Shown here one piece after another: positions 21,001 through 32,089 of a DNA stretch of 64,000 nt. The notes beneath the pieces are model-generated. The model did not search any database. It worked only from the letters and a program-made list of their open reading frames with translations, and was not told the origin of the DNA. Positions within the stretch are counted from its first letter, which is position 1. Each line of letters starts with the position of its first letter. This DNA is from Prorocentrum cordatum (taxonomy: Eukaryota > Sar > Dinophyceae > Prorocentrales > Prorocentraceae): contig CAUYUJ010015031.1 in NCBI GenBank assembly GCA_963575745.1, forward strand, positions 295,103-359,102, read 5' to 3'. Made by a program: the position numbers and the translations under genes.

Positions 21001-22872
21001 CCTACACCGTCGACGCCAGAACTAACGCCAGTTCCAACGCCTGCGCCTACGCCAACGCCCTCATCGGCGCCGACTTCAGCACCAGCTCCTGCGCCTAAGC
21101 CAGCACCAACGTCAGCGCCTGCACCAGCGCTGTCGCCATCACCGACGCCAGCACCGACATTGGCGCCCACTCCGGCGCCGACGCCAACACCTACAGCAGC
21201 ACCGTCTCCAGCACCAACGCCTGCGCCTACGCCGGCACCAACGCCGACGCCCACAGCAGCCCCGACGCCATCACCGACGCCAGCACCAAAGCGGGCGCCT
21301 TGGCCAGCACCAACGCCAACGCCTACTCAGGCACCAACACTTGCGCGTACACCAGCACCGACTCCAGGACCAAGGCTTACGCCGACGCCAGCGCCTACCA
21401 TGGCGCCTGCACCAGCAACGACGTCAGAACCAACGCCTGCGCCTACGCCAGCACGAACACCGTCGCCAACACCGACGTCAGCACCAACGCCAGCGCCTAC
21501 GCCAGCACGAACACCGTCGCCAACTCCGACGTCAGCACCAACGCCAGCGCCTACGCCAGCACCAACGCCAGCGCCATCTCGAGCACTGGCGCCTGCGCCA
21601 ATCTTGGCGCCTACGCCAGCACCACCGCCAGCGACTTCCCCATCGACGTCAGCACCGACGTCAACATTCACGCCGGCGCCTACGCTGCCACCAATGCCAT
21701 CGCCTACACCAGCACTGACGCCAGCATCAACTTCTGGGCCTGCGCTGTCACCGACGCCAGCGCCCATGCCAGCACCACCGCCAGCGACTTCCCCATCGAC
21801 GTCAGCACCGATGTCGATATTCACGCCTGCGCCCACGCTGCCATCAGTACCATCGGACGGCGTCGGAGCCTGCCTGCCTTCACGCCTGGGGCCTGCCCGC
21901 CGTTCGCCTGCGCCGCACGCCTCGGACGGCGACGTCGCCGCGCGGGGGCCGCTGCCTGGCCCATCTCGGTGGTGCACGCGGACCTGTGCCCGGGCCGACT
22001 TCAACCTGATGGCGCCCGACATCCCGCGCCTGTGCGTACGCGCTGTGTCAGCCCCGCCTGGCCCGGAGGCGACGCGCACGTCGCCGGCGGAGCTGTACTT
22101 CCACTCCCACCTCCGCAGCTGCGCCGCCAGCGCTTCAGGGGCCTCTTGCACGGCGGCTAGCCCCCTCGGCGACGCCATGCCCCTGGCTGCATGGCCGGAG
22201 GCGCCGGCGGCGGTCGCGATCCCGCTGAAGAAGATCTACCGCATGTTTTGGCCGGTCCTTTCGATGACGATCGACGGCGCTTACTGTCTCGTGCACCCTT
22301 TGCCTGGACTGCTCGTCGCCGCTCTCGGGTGGGCCCCTCATGCGTTCGCCAGCGCGTGCTTGGCCGAGTCCTTTCACGCCACCCTGGGCCAGACGATCCC
22401 CCGCGCGGTCGACCCAGCCTTGGTCTTGGCGGCCTCCTGCGCGTCCGCAGTCCCAGTGAAATTCTTGGCCTTCGGGGCGGCGGTGCACGGGGCTCCTCTG
22501 CAGCGCGTCCTGGCCGGAGTTTGCGGCGCCGCTCTACTTGGCGATGTTCATTTTCCACGGGTTGTGTGCATTTCCATCACGACAATTATGACAGTTGCAT
22601 TGAGCCCAGGATGGTATTCCACACATTTGTCTTCGCCAGCGGCATGGGTAGGACACATTGCCTTGCTCGTCCACGCCGCGCAGTCCCCAGCTTTCCCCGC
22701 AGGCCCCAATGCCGACGTGTGCGACTCGTGCCTCTTCGAGCGCCAGCGCTGCATCTGCCGCCGAGGAGCAGGGAATCGAACAGGACCTCTGGAGCGCGAC
22801 CGCTCCACCTCGCCTCGACGAGTGGCGCCGCCGCCTGGGTCGGCAAGTGCATCGAGTGCGGGCCCCGCGCAG
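15022..22872 (+). CDS. N-terminal part of a 3811-codon frame: Pro/Thr/Ala-repeat region
   Basis: The frame opens at 15022 and stays open to 26457. Residues 1-40 are acidic ([20 protein letters not shown]). About residues 48-75 are hydrophobic ([15 protein letters not shown]). Residues 110-235 hold His/Asp/Gln-rich near-repeats ([15 protein letters not shown] style). A 40-residue unit is duplicated at about 287-366. Residues about 430-2270 are PAPT-type repeats. Residues about 2390-2560 are hydrophobic ([37 protein letters not shown]) and lie in sequence with some AT-richer patches. It might be a wall or surface-type repeat protein fused to a retrotransposon, a retroelement ORF with an expanded repeat, or simply a stop-free minisatellite. 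All three plus frames and the minus strand of the repeat are also stop-poor, so openness alone is weak evidence. Introns cannot be excluded. Confidence 0.4.
15881..16120 (+). repeat. 120-bp tandem duplication
   Basis: The 60 bases at 15901-15960 are identical to 16021-16080 and the flanks agree, so the period is exactly 120 bp (40 codons). The encoded unit contains [16 protein letters not shown]. Near identity implies a recent event. Confidence 0.95.
16290..21850. repeat. 12-bp minisatellite (CCAGCACCGACG-like), ~5.5 kb
   Basis: Dominated by variants of CCAGCGCCTACG, CCAGCACCGACG and CCAACGCCAGCG. The three plus frames read PAPT, STDA/ASTN and QHRR types. One minus frame reads GVGA. Stop codons are rare in all of these, so 1,450-1,500-residue ORFs appear on both strands. 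A 77-bp non-repeat interruption sits at about 17757-17833. Confidence 0.95.
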
Positions 22873-25800
22873 ATGGAGACGGAGGCCGCGGTGTCGGTCA
22901 GGAACACCTTCGTGGAGGTCGGCGCCCGTGCTTCTCCGGGACGCCGCGCGCTCAGACGCAACCGCACGGAAGGCGATGAGCCGGGCGACGACCCCCTCCT
23001 CCACGAGCGGATCAACAGCATGCGCCTGGACGACACGCGAGACATGGACCAGGATGCGGGCGTGCCGCTGGCCGAGCAACGTCGGCGAGCAGCGCTGGAA
23101 GGAGCTGCCCCCTCGGGCGCCCAGCAGCCTCTGGCCATGCCGGCAGAGGGGGGACCCCGGCACGCTGCGGAGCCAGCCGTTGCTGCCGCGCCGCCGCCGG
23201 CCGCGGAGCCGCCGCAGCCAGCCCCCGCCGCGCCCCGCCCTGCAGCCCGACGGCGGCCCCGCGTCTACTGCCCAGTGCCCGGTTGCCCGCGCGCGGATCC
23301 TGCCGCCTCGCCAGGGTGGTCCTGCCAGGAGAGCATGAGGGTCCACTTAGACGAGCACGCGGCGGGCCGCTACCCCAACCTGCCGCCCGTCCCGCAGGAG
23401 TTCCTTGACCAGCACGCCCTCGGCCAATGCTCGGTGTGTCAGCGGTTCCTGAGTCTGCGCTACCAGGGAGTGTGCCCCAGGTGCCGGCCAGCGGCGCGCG
23501 CAGCGGCCGCCGCGGTCCCCCAGGCCCTTCCGGCCGACGCTGGCGACGCGAACGGCCAGCCAGGGCTCCCTTCGCTGAGGGTGGTCTTCTCCAGCCGCGC
23601 CGGCACGAGGCGCCACGTGCCCAGGGGGGCCAGGGCGTTGTGGGCACAGTGCTTGGTGCAGGCCGTGGCGTTGGCGGTCCACCACAACACCGAAGCAGCT
23701 TGGGTCCAACTGGCCATGCTGCCCAAGTGCGTGCTGCGACCGCACAGCCGCGGAGGCCGAGGCAGCCGGAACGCCAGCGAGGAGGAAGCCAAGAACCTCT
23801 GCCGCCGCTGGCTGGAGGGAGAGCGCCAGACGCTGTGGGCGGAGACGACAGAGCGGCGCCAGACAGGGGGAACGGACAAGGCGACTCACCGAGCACAGCG
23901 CTGCCTCGACTTGGCTTCGGAGGGGCTTCACTCGAAAAGCTGCGCTTCGCTGACGTCGGAGCCGCCCGTGTCCGTCACGCCGGCTGTCGTGGACCAGATG
24001 GGCCGCAAACACCCCCGCAGCCAGCAGCCAGTTGTGGACCTGGCTAGCCTGCCTGCTGTCCACGCGGCCGCCGCTGCCCAGGTCGACGTCTCTGTCGTCC
24101 AAAAGGAAGTGCGGGCCTTCCCCAAGGGCTCGGCCGCCGGCCCCACTGGCCTGCGCCCGCAACACCTGCAGGACGCCCTGGCGACGGCAGCCCACAGGGA
24201 CGAGGTAGTCGAGCAGCTCGCTGGCCTCGTCAACGTGCTCGCGCGCGGCCAGGCTCCGGCGGCGGTCGCGGCTTACTTTGCTGGCGCCTCGCTGGTGGCT
24301 CTCCCGAAGAACGACGGCGGCCTCCGCCCGGTGGCCGTTGGCGAGACACCTCGCCGCTTGGTGGGCAAGTGCCTCTGCAAGGAGGTCGCCGGGGCAGCCC
24401 GCGACCGCCTTGCGCCCTTGCAGGTGGGCGTGGCCGTCCCGGGAGGCGCCGAGGCGGCAATCCACGTGGCCAGGCAGTGGTTCACGCGCAACCTGGGCGA
24501 CAGGGACAAAGTTTTCGTGAAGTTGGACCTCTCGAACGCTTTCAACACCCTGGACCGGAGGGCCGTCCTCAGAGCAGTGCACGAGGACTTTCCCGCACTG
24601 GCACCTTGGGCGGATTGGTGCTACGGCAGCCCCTCGCTACTCTTCCTCGGCAAGCAGACGCTGCGCTCCGAGTGCGGTGTCCAGCAGGGCGACCCGCTTG
24701 GCCCGCTGCTCTTCTGCCTGGCACTCCAACGCTGCGCGGAGACGGCGAGCCGCAGCCTCAGGGAGCTTGCCCAGGACGCCGGCCTGGACCTCGTCTTTTT
24801 CTACCTGGACGACGGCTGCGTGGCGGGTGACAGACAGGCTGTGGCACGCTTCCTCCACCTCGTCGTGGCCGAGCTCGCAGCAGTCGGCCTCGACCTCAGC
24901 ACGGGGCCGGGCAAGTGCGAGGTGGTCCCTTCAGCGGGGGCGGACAGCAACGCGTCCGCGGCGGATTTCCCACCGGGCTTCCGACTGCGCCCCGACAGCT
25001 GCTTTGAGCTCCTCGGCGCGCCCATCGGGAGCGACGATTTCTGCCTCCAGCACACGCAGAAAAGAGTGAAGAAGGCAGTGGAGCTCCTGGGCGCACTGGC
25101 CGGCTTGGAGGACGCGCAGGTAGCCCTTCACCTTCTCCGGCAGTGTGCCTCCTACTGCAAGCTCGGCTACTCGGCGCGCGTGGTGCCGCCCTCCGCCCAC
25201 ACCGAGGCTCTCCTGGAGATGGACGCTGCAGTGCGCTCCTGCCTGGAACAGCTGGCCGGCGCTTCCCTCACCGACGACTCCTGGGCCCAAGCGCAGCTGA
25301 AACTGAACAAGGGCGGCTTGGGGCTGCGCTCCGCTGAGAAGCACTCGCCGGCGGCCTACTTGTCCTCGCGCGCCAAGAGCAGCGAGTTCTGCCGGTCCAT
25401 GTACGCGGGCTACGCAGACGACGACGCGGGCGACGCCGGGGCCCTGGCGGCGGCGCTCCAGACCCACAACGCAAGCGTGGCGGGGGCAAACCAGGCTGCG
25501 CGCTTCGACTGCGAGACGCACTCCAACCAGAAGTCTCTCTCGGACCAGGTCGACGACGCCGCGCGCGCCGCCCTCTGGGGCCGCTCCTCGGCCGCGACGC
25601 GCGCCCACCTCGCCCTGGTGGCCGCGCCCGGCGCCAGCGCGCACCTGCAGGCGCCACCCAGCGAGGCGCTCGGCACAGCGGTCCCGCACAGCTTGATGCA
25701 GATCGGGATCAAGCGACGGCTCCGGGTCCAGCTGATGGACGAGGAAGCGTTCTGCCCAGCGTGCGGGGAAGTCATGGACGTGTACTGCGACCACGCCTTG

Positions 25801-26457
25801 ACGTGCGCCTGCCAGGACGACCGCACGCGCCGCCACAACAAGCTGCGGAACGGCACCTTCTTTGCCGCCCAGGCCGCTGGCTTCTCGGGGGCGGAGCTGG
25901 AGCGACCCGGACTGCTGCCGCCGCGGGCGCCGGGCGAGGGGCCGAACGCCGAGGGGCCCGACGGCGACGGACTAGACAACGACGGCCGCCGGCCAGCGGA
26001 TGTCTATGTCCCCCGGTGGCGCGGCGGGCTCTCGGCGGCCTTGGACTTCGCGGTGACGTCCGGCCTGCGCGCGGACCTCATCGCGCGCTCCGCCGCTGAC
26101 CCGGCCGCCGCCCTCGACAGGTACGAGGAGCACAAGCGGCAGCACCAGGGCACGGCGCAGGCTTGCCGCGACGCGGACCTCGCCTTCATCCCAATGGTGG
26201 TGGAGGCGCACGGCAGGAGCTGGGGCGGCGAGGCGCGGCGCACCTTCGCCGTGCTGGCTAAGCGCGCGGCTGACGCGCGCGGCGAGGAGGCCGCCAGCAC
26301 GGCGGACAGGATGGCCCAGCGACTCTCCATCTCCCTACACAGGGAGAACGCGCGGGCCATCCTGCAGCGCCTGCAGCGCCCGCGGCCCGGGGCGACCCCG
26401 GCACGCCTGGCGGCGGCGGCTGCAGTGGAGGCGGCGGCGGCGGCGGCCGTCGCGTGA
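22873..26457 (+). CDS. Retrotransposon protein: zinc fingers, RT, restriction-like endonuclease
   Basis: Same frame as the giant ORF. I place the element's own start at the ATG 22873 (codon 2618; [11 protein letters not shown]), giving 1194 residues, a usual length for R2-like proteins. Order: acidic and Pro/Ala-rich N-terminus; C2H2 finger at 23269-23358 (CPVPGC...HLDEH); C2-C2 knuckle at 23428-23484 (CSVC...CPRC). The RT has [26 protein letters not shown] (motif A, ~24520), [13 protein letters not shown] (motif B, ~24680) and FYLDDG (motif C, ~24800). A CPACG...CDHALTC knuckle lies at 25752-25812. A PD-(D/E)XK-like end follows, with [25 protein letters not shown] and [10 protein letters not shown]. 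Such proteins nick a target and copy RNA into DNA at it. No frameshift or stop and all RT catalytic residues are present, so it may be active or recently active. The exact start and lineage are uncertain. Confidence 0.85.
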   Translation: METEAAVSVRNTFVEVGARASPGRRALRRNRTEGDEPGDDPLLHERINSMRLDDTRDMDQDAGVPLAEQRRRAALEGAAPSGAQQPLAMPAEGGPRHAAEPAVAAAPPPAAEPPQPAPAAPRPAARRRPRVYCPVPGCPRADPAASPGWSCQESMRVHLDEHAAGRYPNLPPVPQEFLDQHALGQCSVCQRFLSLRYQGVCPRCRPAARAAAAAVPQALPADAGDANGQPGLPSLRVVFSSRAGTRRHVPRGARALWAQCLVQAVALAVHHNTEAAWVQLAMLPKCVLRPHSRGGRGSRNASEEEAKNLCRRWLEGERQTLWAETTERRQTGGTDKATHRAQRCLDLASEGLHSKSCASLTSEPPVSVTPAVVDQMGRKHPRSQQPVVDLASLPAVHAAAAAQVDVSVVQKEVRAFPKGSAAGPTGLRPQHLQDALATAAHRDEVVEQLAGLVNVLARGQAPAAVAAYFAGASLVALPKNDGGLRPVAVGETPRRLVGKCLCKEVAGAARDRLAPLQVGVAVPGGAEAAIHVARQWFTRNLGDRDKVFVKLDLSNAFNTLDRRAVLRAVHEDFPALAPWADWCYGSPSLLFLGKQTLRSECGVQQGDPLGPLLFCLALQRCAETASRSLRELAQDAGLDLVFFYLDDGCVAGDRQAVARFLHLVVAELAAVGLDLSTGPGKCEVVPSAGADSNASAADFPPGFRLRPDSCFELLGAPIGSDDFCLQHTQKRVKKAVELLGALAGLEDAQVALHLLRQCASYCKLGYSARVVPPSAHTEALLEMDAAVRSCLEQLAGASLTDDSWAQAQLKLNKGGLGLRSAEKHSPAAYLSSRAKSSEFCRSMYAGYADDDAGDAGALAAALQTHNASVAGANQAARFDCETHSNQKSLSDQVDDAARAALWGRSSAATRAHLALVAAPGASAHLQAPPSEALGTAVPHSLMQIGIKRRLRVQLMDEEAFCPACGEVMDVYCDHALTCACQDDRTRRHNKLRNGTFFAAQAAGFSGAELERPGLLPPRAPGEGPNAEGPDGDGLDNDGRRPADVYVPRWRGGLSAALDFAVTSGLRADLIARSAADPAAALDRYEEHKRQHQGTAQACRDADLAFIPMVVEAHGRSWGGEARRTFAVLAKRAADARGEEAASTADRMAQRLSISLHRENARAILQRLQRPRPGATPARLAAAAAVEAAAAAAVA

Positions 26458-27011
26458 GGCGCAAGGGCGGGCGGCGGGCGCCGAGGGCGACGAGGCGAGG
26501 GAGGGCGACCAGGAGGAGGAGGGGTAAGAGGGGGAGGAGGAGCAGCAGGAGAACAACGAACGACGCCATGCGGAGGCAGCGGAGAGGCGCTGAGGAAGCC
26601 CCGCGGAGGGCGGCGACCAGGAGGAGGAGGAGGAGGAGGAGGAGGAGGAGGAGGAGGAGGAGGAGGAGGAGGAGGAGGAGGAGCAGCAGCGGCTGGAGAG
26701 CGACGACGAGACCACGAGGAGGCAGCAGGGAGGCTGCGGGAGCCCAAAGGAGGCTGTCAGGACGACGGCCAGGAGGCAACGCACGACGAGCGTCGAGGAG
26801 GAGGAGAAGGGGGAGGAGGACGAGGACGAGGACGAGCCGGTGGCCGGCGGCAGCAGGCCAGGAGGAGACCGCAGAGTTCCCTGCCCGTCCAGCCAGGAAG
26901 GAGGAGCCCGCCGAGGAGGAGGAGGAGGCGCCGCGCCAGAAGCCGCCGCAGAGGGAGAAGGCCCTGGAGCCGGCCGCTGAGGAGGAGGAGGAGGGGGAGG
27001 AGGAAATGGAG
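26458..27011. repeat. Purine-rich stretch with GGA microsatellite
   Basis: A pure GGA run at about 26617-26688 is followed by GAGGAGGAG-rich sequence. Arg- and Glu-rich open frames here reflect composition. It separates the retrotransposon stop from the P0-like fragment. Confidence 0.7.
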
Positions 27012-27177
27012 CCTGTCAAGAAGTTCGTGGAGGACCCCGAGGCGTGCGCTGCGGCGAACCCGGTGGCTGCAGCGCCGGCGGCGGGCGGCGGCGGGCGGCA
27101 GCGAGAAGAAGGAGGAGAGGAAGGCCGCGGCCGTGGAGGAGGAGGACGAGGACGTGGTCTTCGACCTTTTCGGCTGA
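27012..27177 (+). pseudogene. C-terminal fragment resembling ribosomal stalk protein P0
   Basis: The plus frame reads PVKKFVEDPEACAAANPVA and AAPAAGGGG. A frame shifted by one base then reads GSEKKEERKAAAVEEEDEDV and VFDLFG before TGA at 27175. Acidic stalk proteins (P0, P1, P2) end in an Ala/Gly hinge, a charged run and EE.D.D.GFDLFG-like residues. The '..FVEDPEACAAA' start most resembles the end of P0. The change of frame lies in a GGC-rich run (27080-27100). It could be a pseudogene break, a sequence error, or an intron acceptor at a CAG. No upstream P0 sequence is seen, so this is either a 3' exon or a retroposed end. About 200 bp of 3'-UTR-like sequence follows. Confidence 0.5.
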
Positions 27178-27414
27178 GCGCGCCGCGGCGGCGGCAGCAG
27201 GCGCTCGTCGCCAGCCCCCCCGCCCACCGGCCCGGCAGGCTTGATCTCGGCAGGTTTCGGTTTCGCTGCCGGCCTCGGGCGTTCTTTTCAGTTGCGTTTT
27301 GCTCGTGGGCGGCTTTGGAATTGCGGCCGTTCGCAGGGCGCCAGCGGCCTCCGTCCCCGAATGTGTAAACAACATGTATGTGCGGCTGGTGTCAGAATCA
27401 ATTGTAGTGCCCTA

Positions 27415-28235
27415 GATGGAAGGCAAGGTGCCCCCGTCGAGGGTCCGGTCTGTCACCGCCCTTCGTAGGGCCCCCCGTGGAAGGAGGAATACTTGCAGCC
27501 CGCGCCAATCCACCCTCCCACGAAAAAAAAGCGAGTGGCTGGCCCCCCCGTCCCGAGGGAGACGCATGGGGGTTGGCCCCGCGCGCGCAGCCATCAAAGA
27601 GAGTGGAGAGCAGGACCAACAACAGGAAGGCGAACAAAGACAACAGAGTGCAAAAGCAAACAACAAAAAAGAAGGCAAGGCAGATGTATCGGATAGGACC
27701 TGTGGCATAGACCCAGTACACTGTGCCCGGTGAGCGGTACAAGATATCCAAGCACGACGACAGCAACACGACTGTGAAGCAGAAACAAAAAATAACAATA
27801 GGTGGAAACACGGGAACAAATAGAACGTGCAATGAGAATCAGCACAAACACTGCCTGTGAAGAAACCAATGGCAGCAAGACAGCGGGGCGTACCACGACT
27901 GCGCAGCACATACAAGACAAGGGGTCGCACCACGGCTGTGAGGCACAACACAACATGTTAGCAAGGACAAGCTGTGACTAGGCAAAGCCACCGGCCGATG
28001 GAGTGTCCCCTCTCGGCAACGACGTAACATGCTATCGTCCGCGTTTTCCCACAGACGCCGAGGTGCAACTAAGTAAGGGAAACTTGACTGCGAACACTCT
28101 TTATCGCGAGCAAGACAAGGACCGCATCACGACTGTGAGGCAAAAACAAAGCAAAGGACCGCATCACGAACAGGAAATGATGAAGGAACAGAGACAAAGG
28201 GTAATGTGAACTCCCGCGTTTCCCAGACACGCCAA
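27415..28235 (-). repeat. Retroelement 3' tail, copy 2 (diverged)
   Basis: 27420-27640 aligns by eye with 29985-30200 in the same orientation (shared CCCTTCGT(A/C)G...GCCCCCCGTGG, GCAGCCC(G/A)CGCCAA, GCGCGCGCAGCCA). 27880-28180 carries the reverse complement of the minisatellite at 12820-13110. No gene. Confidence 0.6.
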
Positions 28236-28239
28236 GGAG

Positions 28240-29035
28240 CAGTTCAGTGGGATTTCACAACATTATTTGTTTGTTTGTTCTCCCCGTTGCGCGAGCTCAC
28301 GCCAAGCCGAGGCCGCCGCGCGGGGCCCCTGCAGTGGCCGCCGCTCGCCGCCGTCGGCCTAGACCTCAGGCCCGCCGCCCCCCGCCGCCGCCGCCGCCCC
28401 CGTCCGCCCCGCCGGCCGGCGGGCGGCTGAGCCCGGCCCCACCTCGGCGCCCCCCGCCTCCGCCAGCCAGCGCGCCGCCCCCCTCGCGCCTCGGCCGGCC
28501 CCTGGCGGGCCCCAGCCAGCCGCTGCCCGCCGCCCCCGCCTCCGCCCCCTCGCAGCGGGGCTCCGCCGGCCGCGGCGCCTCGTCTCGCTCCTGGCGCGGC
28601 TGCGCTGCGGGCCCCCCCCGGCCGCCCCGAGTCGCGGGCGTTCAAGCCCCACCCTCACTCGGAGCCCGCTCTGGCGTGCCTCCCCGAGCCCCTCCTAGTC
28701 AAAGGGCGGCGGGGCCACCGCGCTGCCGCCCTCCGCCTCCTCGCCCCAGCGCCCGCCTCCTCCTCTGCCTCCTCGGCCTCCGCGGCCTCCGTCGCGGGCC
28801 CAGCCGCTGCCGCTGGCCTGCCGCCGCCAGCCCGCTGGTCGCCGCGCCCGCCGCCGCAGGTCGCTGGGCAGAGGGTTGTGGTCTAGGAGGGCTAAATCCT
28901 CTTCCCAGCTCGTGCACGAACCTGCGGCGGCGCTGCGCCTCGCGGCGGCGCCCTCTGCGCCGCCGCGCTGCCTCGGGCCAGCGCCCGCGTCTCCTCCGCC
29001 GCCTCCGCCGCCGCCGCCGCCGCCTCCTCCTCCTG
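28240..29035. other. Very GC-rich stretch, no gene recognised
   Basis: Long Pro/Ala/Arg and Gly/Ala/Arg open frames occur on both strands because of base composition (CCGCCGCC-type sequence). No family motif is visible. Confidence 0.5.
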
Positions 29036-29690
29036 TGCTGCTGGCTGCAGTCGTGGTGCTGCTAGTTGCCGTGCTGCCCCTGGTCCTGGTGGTGCTGGTC
29101 GCCGTGGTGGTGCTGGTCGTAGTGGTGCTGGTCGCCGTGGTAGTGCTGGTCGCCGTAATGGTGCTGGTCGTGGTGGTCCTCCTGGTCGTGGTGGTGCTGG
29201 TCGTGGTGGTGCTGGTCGCAGTGGTGGTGCTGGTCGCCGTGGTGGTGCTGGTCGCCGTGGTAGTGCTGGTCGTGGTCCTCCTGGTCGTGGTGGTGCTGGT
29301 CGCCGTGGTGGTGCGGGTCGTAGTGGTGCTGGTCGCCGTAATGGTGCTGGTCGCCGTGGTGGAACTGGTCGTGGTGGTCCTCCTGGTCGTGGTGGTGCTG
29401 GTCGTAGTGGTGCTGGTCGTGGTGGTGCTGGTCGCCGTGGTGGTGCTGGTCGTAGGGTGGTGCTGGTCGCCGTGGTGGTGCTGGTCGCCGTGGTGGTGCT
29501 GGTCGTGGTGGTCCTCCTGGTCGTGGGGCTGGTCGTGGTGGTGCTGGTCGCTGTGGTGGTGCTGATCGCCGTGGTGGTGCTGATCGCAGTGGTGGTGCTG
29601 GCCGTGGGCGTGGTGGTGCTGGTCGTGGTGGTAGTGGTAGTGGTCCTCTGGCCGTGGTCGTGCTGGTCGTGGTGGTAGGGGAGTGGGAGT
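29036..29690. repeat. 15-bp minisatellite (GTGGTGCTGGTCGCC)
   Basis: About 44 units of GTGGTGCTGGTCGCC or GTGGTGCTGGTCGTG, with some units changed to GTGGTCCTCCTGGTC. The plus strand reads Val/Leu-rich. The minus strand reads DQHHHGDQHHH, a His/Asp-rich array. Neither is likely to be a real protein without other support. Confidence 0.95.
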
Positions 29691-30645
29691 GGAGGGTCCA
29701 CGGAATTCATCCACGCCCGCACGGCTGACGCCCACGAGGAGCAGCACGTGCTCTCAGCCACCTGAAACATGGTAGCCCCAGGATGCCCACCAGGAGGCAT
29801 ACAGGCGGCCTCCCAGCGCTGGCGGCGAGACCCAGCCTTCTTTTTTTTTCGCCTCCGCAGCGGCGGCCTCAGGTCGGACGCCCGCCGCTCGCCCCGCGCC
29901 GCGCGCGCGCCCGGCCCGCGGACCCCCGCGGCGCCCCGGCTCGTCCCCCAGAGAGACGTGCGCGAGGCGGGGCGCAGGGTACCCCCGCCTATGGTCGAGT
30001 CTCCCACTGCCCTTCGTCGCGCCCCCCGTGGGGAGGGATAGGACCCGCAGCCCACGCCAACCCACCCGCCCTGAAGCGCCCAACGGCGACGGCGCCTGCC
30101 CTCGAGAAGGGGGGCGGCTCCCCCGGCGTATTGCAGGAAGCTCAGGCAATGGTCCCGCGCGCGCGGCCAGCAGATAAAGAACAGGGCAGGAGAAGCAACA
30201 ACTGCGAGAGAAACAGGGCCAGACAACAAAGCACGCAACAACGCAACATCACTTCCCTTCCCAAAGTACACACCAGGCAAGAATAGACGAGCAAATAAAA
30301 GAGAAGCCTGGCCACATCAACACAAGAGGGGCATGCATCGTTGCCCGAAGAGGGGGGGGCAGGGGTGGGGCGGAGGGAAGGGAAGGACAGAGAAGGACAG
30401 AGGGGCGCAGCAAGCCGCGAGACGAAGGAGAAGCAGGAGAGGCAAGCAGGCACGACGGGGAGCGCGCACGAGCGGCGTGGGTAGAACCACGTCAGATTTT
30501 GCGACCGCGCACACAGTTCAGTCGCCCTGCGCGCTAGCCCTCCTGAGCGCAGGCCACGACAGTGCCGACACTCGCCTGGCACCCCCTGCCCATGCACCAG
30601 CCAGGGGCCCACACCGGACGCACCACTAACGGCACCGCCCTGCAA
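29690..30645 (-). repeat. Retroelement tail copies 3 (two pieces)
   Basis: 30645-30040 is the reverse-complement match of the 12590-13640 tail, lacking the middle minisatellite. 29770-29690 separately encodes HPGATMFQVAESTCCSSWA, close to HPGANLLTVASSTSCSTWAC at about 12390-12460. Two insertions or one rearranged copy are therefore joined here. The 15-bp minisatellite begins where the second piece stops. Confidence 0.7.
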
Positions 30646-30813
30646 ACCCCGAAGCGCCTCGGCGGTGAGGCCAGGCAGTGGTTCCTGCGGCTAGTGCGCA
30701 CGCTGCCGGCAGACCAGCAGCTCGGCGAGCTGACACGGGCCAACAAGGCCACCAGCTGCGCCGTGCAAGCTCAACTGGCGCTGCAGCGCCGCCGGGCAGC
30801 CGGGCTGGCCTGA
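30646..30813 (+). CDS. Possible short exon, unknown
   Basis: The homology with the retroelement tail ends near 30645. Beyond it, a plus frame reads GGEARQWFLRLVRTLPADQQ, LGELTRANKATSCAVQAQ and a stop at 30811-30813. The peptide is balanced in composition and could be helical. It could equally be chance. Confidence 0.2.
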   Translation, partial: TPKRLGGEARQWFLRLVRTLPADQQLGELTRANKATSCAVQAQLALQRRRAAGLA

Positions 30814-31325
30814 AGCCGCGGGGGAGGCGGTCCGCCCAGGCTGCCTCGCCGGGCGGATTGCTGGCCAGGGCCCGGCCGCCATCTGGAACAAACACAGGCA
30901 AGGTGAGCGCGCTTGTCCTGATGCATAGTTTTGCGGTTCAGTTCCCACTCCTCCCCGCTCCTTGAACCGGGCGGGCGCACGCGCGCGCCTAAGGGCGGGG
31001 TCGGGTGGCTCACACCCCTCCGCCGCGCGCCTGTCCCCTCCCTCTTCCTGTTCTTTCCTCCGCCCTCCTCCAATAGGCCGTCTCCCCGAAGACGTGCAAT
31101 GCGTTTGTTTCCGCTTGGTGTTCTACTCTATGGGGAGGGGGACCCTGTCCTGTCCCTCGGTGTGCCGCCCATGCAAAACCGCACCGAGGGGCGAAAAAAT
31201 GTAATGGCCCCCCCCCTCGTTTGTTGACGGACTTCTTTCACACTGTTCCCTTAGTGCGTGCAGTGGACTTGCCTCACACGCCTGGCCCCAGTGGACGCCC
31301 ATCACAAAATGAGGTGGGTGCTGGG
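30814..31325. other. No gene recognised
   Basis: GC-rich to mixed sequence with no motif. It has a C-rich patch at 31207-31216. Confidence 0.4.
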
Positions 31326-31487
31326 GCCGCGGGTTCAGGAGGAGGAGTAGGAGGAGGAGGAGGAGGAGGAGGAGGAGGAGGAGGAGGAGGACGAAAAGGA
31401 GGAGGAGGAGGAGGAGGAGGAGGAGGAGGAGGAGGAGGGGGAGGAGGAGGGAAGGAGGAGGAGGAGGAGGAGGAGGAGGAGGAGGGA
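31326..31487. repeat. GGA microsatellite
   Basis: About 160 bases of GGAGGA with few interruptions. Confidence 0.95.
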
Positions 31488-32019
31488 TGACCTCCAGGGA
31501 CTTCCAGCTCGCGAGCCTCGCACTCCTGAACCTCGCCCTCCCGATCTTCACCCGCCGCACCACCGCCGCCCGTTCATTCTCACCATCGTCGTCGAGCACA
31601 GGCGCACGCCCCTGTTTCTATATACAAAAACTTCCGATCAACCGCAGAGCGGCCAGCCAGCGCTTAAAAAATTATGAACTATAAAAATGAACGGAGAAAG
31701 GAAGAGCGAAACAGAACGCTTCGAAGGCGCCGAGGGCTCCTGGTGAGTACACAGGGCAAGTTTCCGAGGGCAAGGCGGCCCACATGTGACCTGTCGGACA
31801 GCAGCCCCGCATGGCAGGAGGAGCACGTGAGGGAACAGGGCAAGGAGGGTGCAGGAAGGGAGGGGAGGGAGGAGGGAAACCTCAGGGGATAAGAGAGAGA
31901 GAAAGGAGCAAGGAAGTGGAGAAAGGAGGGGAGGGAAGGGGGAGGGAACACAGATGATGGCGAAGGGTGGCCAAGGGAGAGGGAAGGCGGAGGGAGCAAG
32001 GGGGAAAAAAGAGAGAACA

Positions 32020-32020
<1 letters not shown>
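31488..32020. other. Spacer, purine-rich at the right end
   Basis: 31488-31820 is mixed sequence without a supported gene. 31820-32020 is GGGA/GAGA-rich and leads into the next CAA tract. Confidence 0.5.

Positions 32021-32087
<67 letters not shown>
32021..32087 (+). repeat. CAA microsatellite
   Basis: About 22 CAA units joining purine-rich spacer to module B. This tract is not preceded by module A. Confidence 0.95.

Positions 32088-32089
<2 letters not shown>

Noticed and set aside
26454-27368. 304-codon Arg/Glu-rich ORF after the retrotransposon
   Set aside because: Mostly a GGA repeat artefact. Only the P0-like end was kept.
28892-30280. 462-codon minus frame with His/Asp and Pro/Arg repeats
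   Set aside because: It combines a 15-bp minisatellite with a retroelement tail. Only about 27 codons (HPGATMFQVAESTCC region) look protein-derived.
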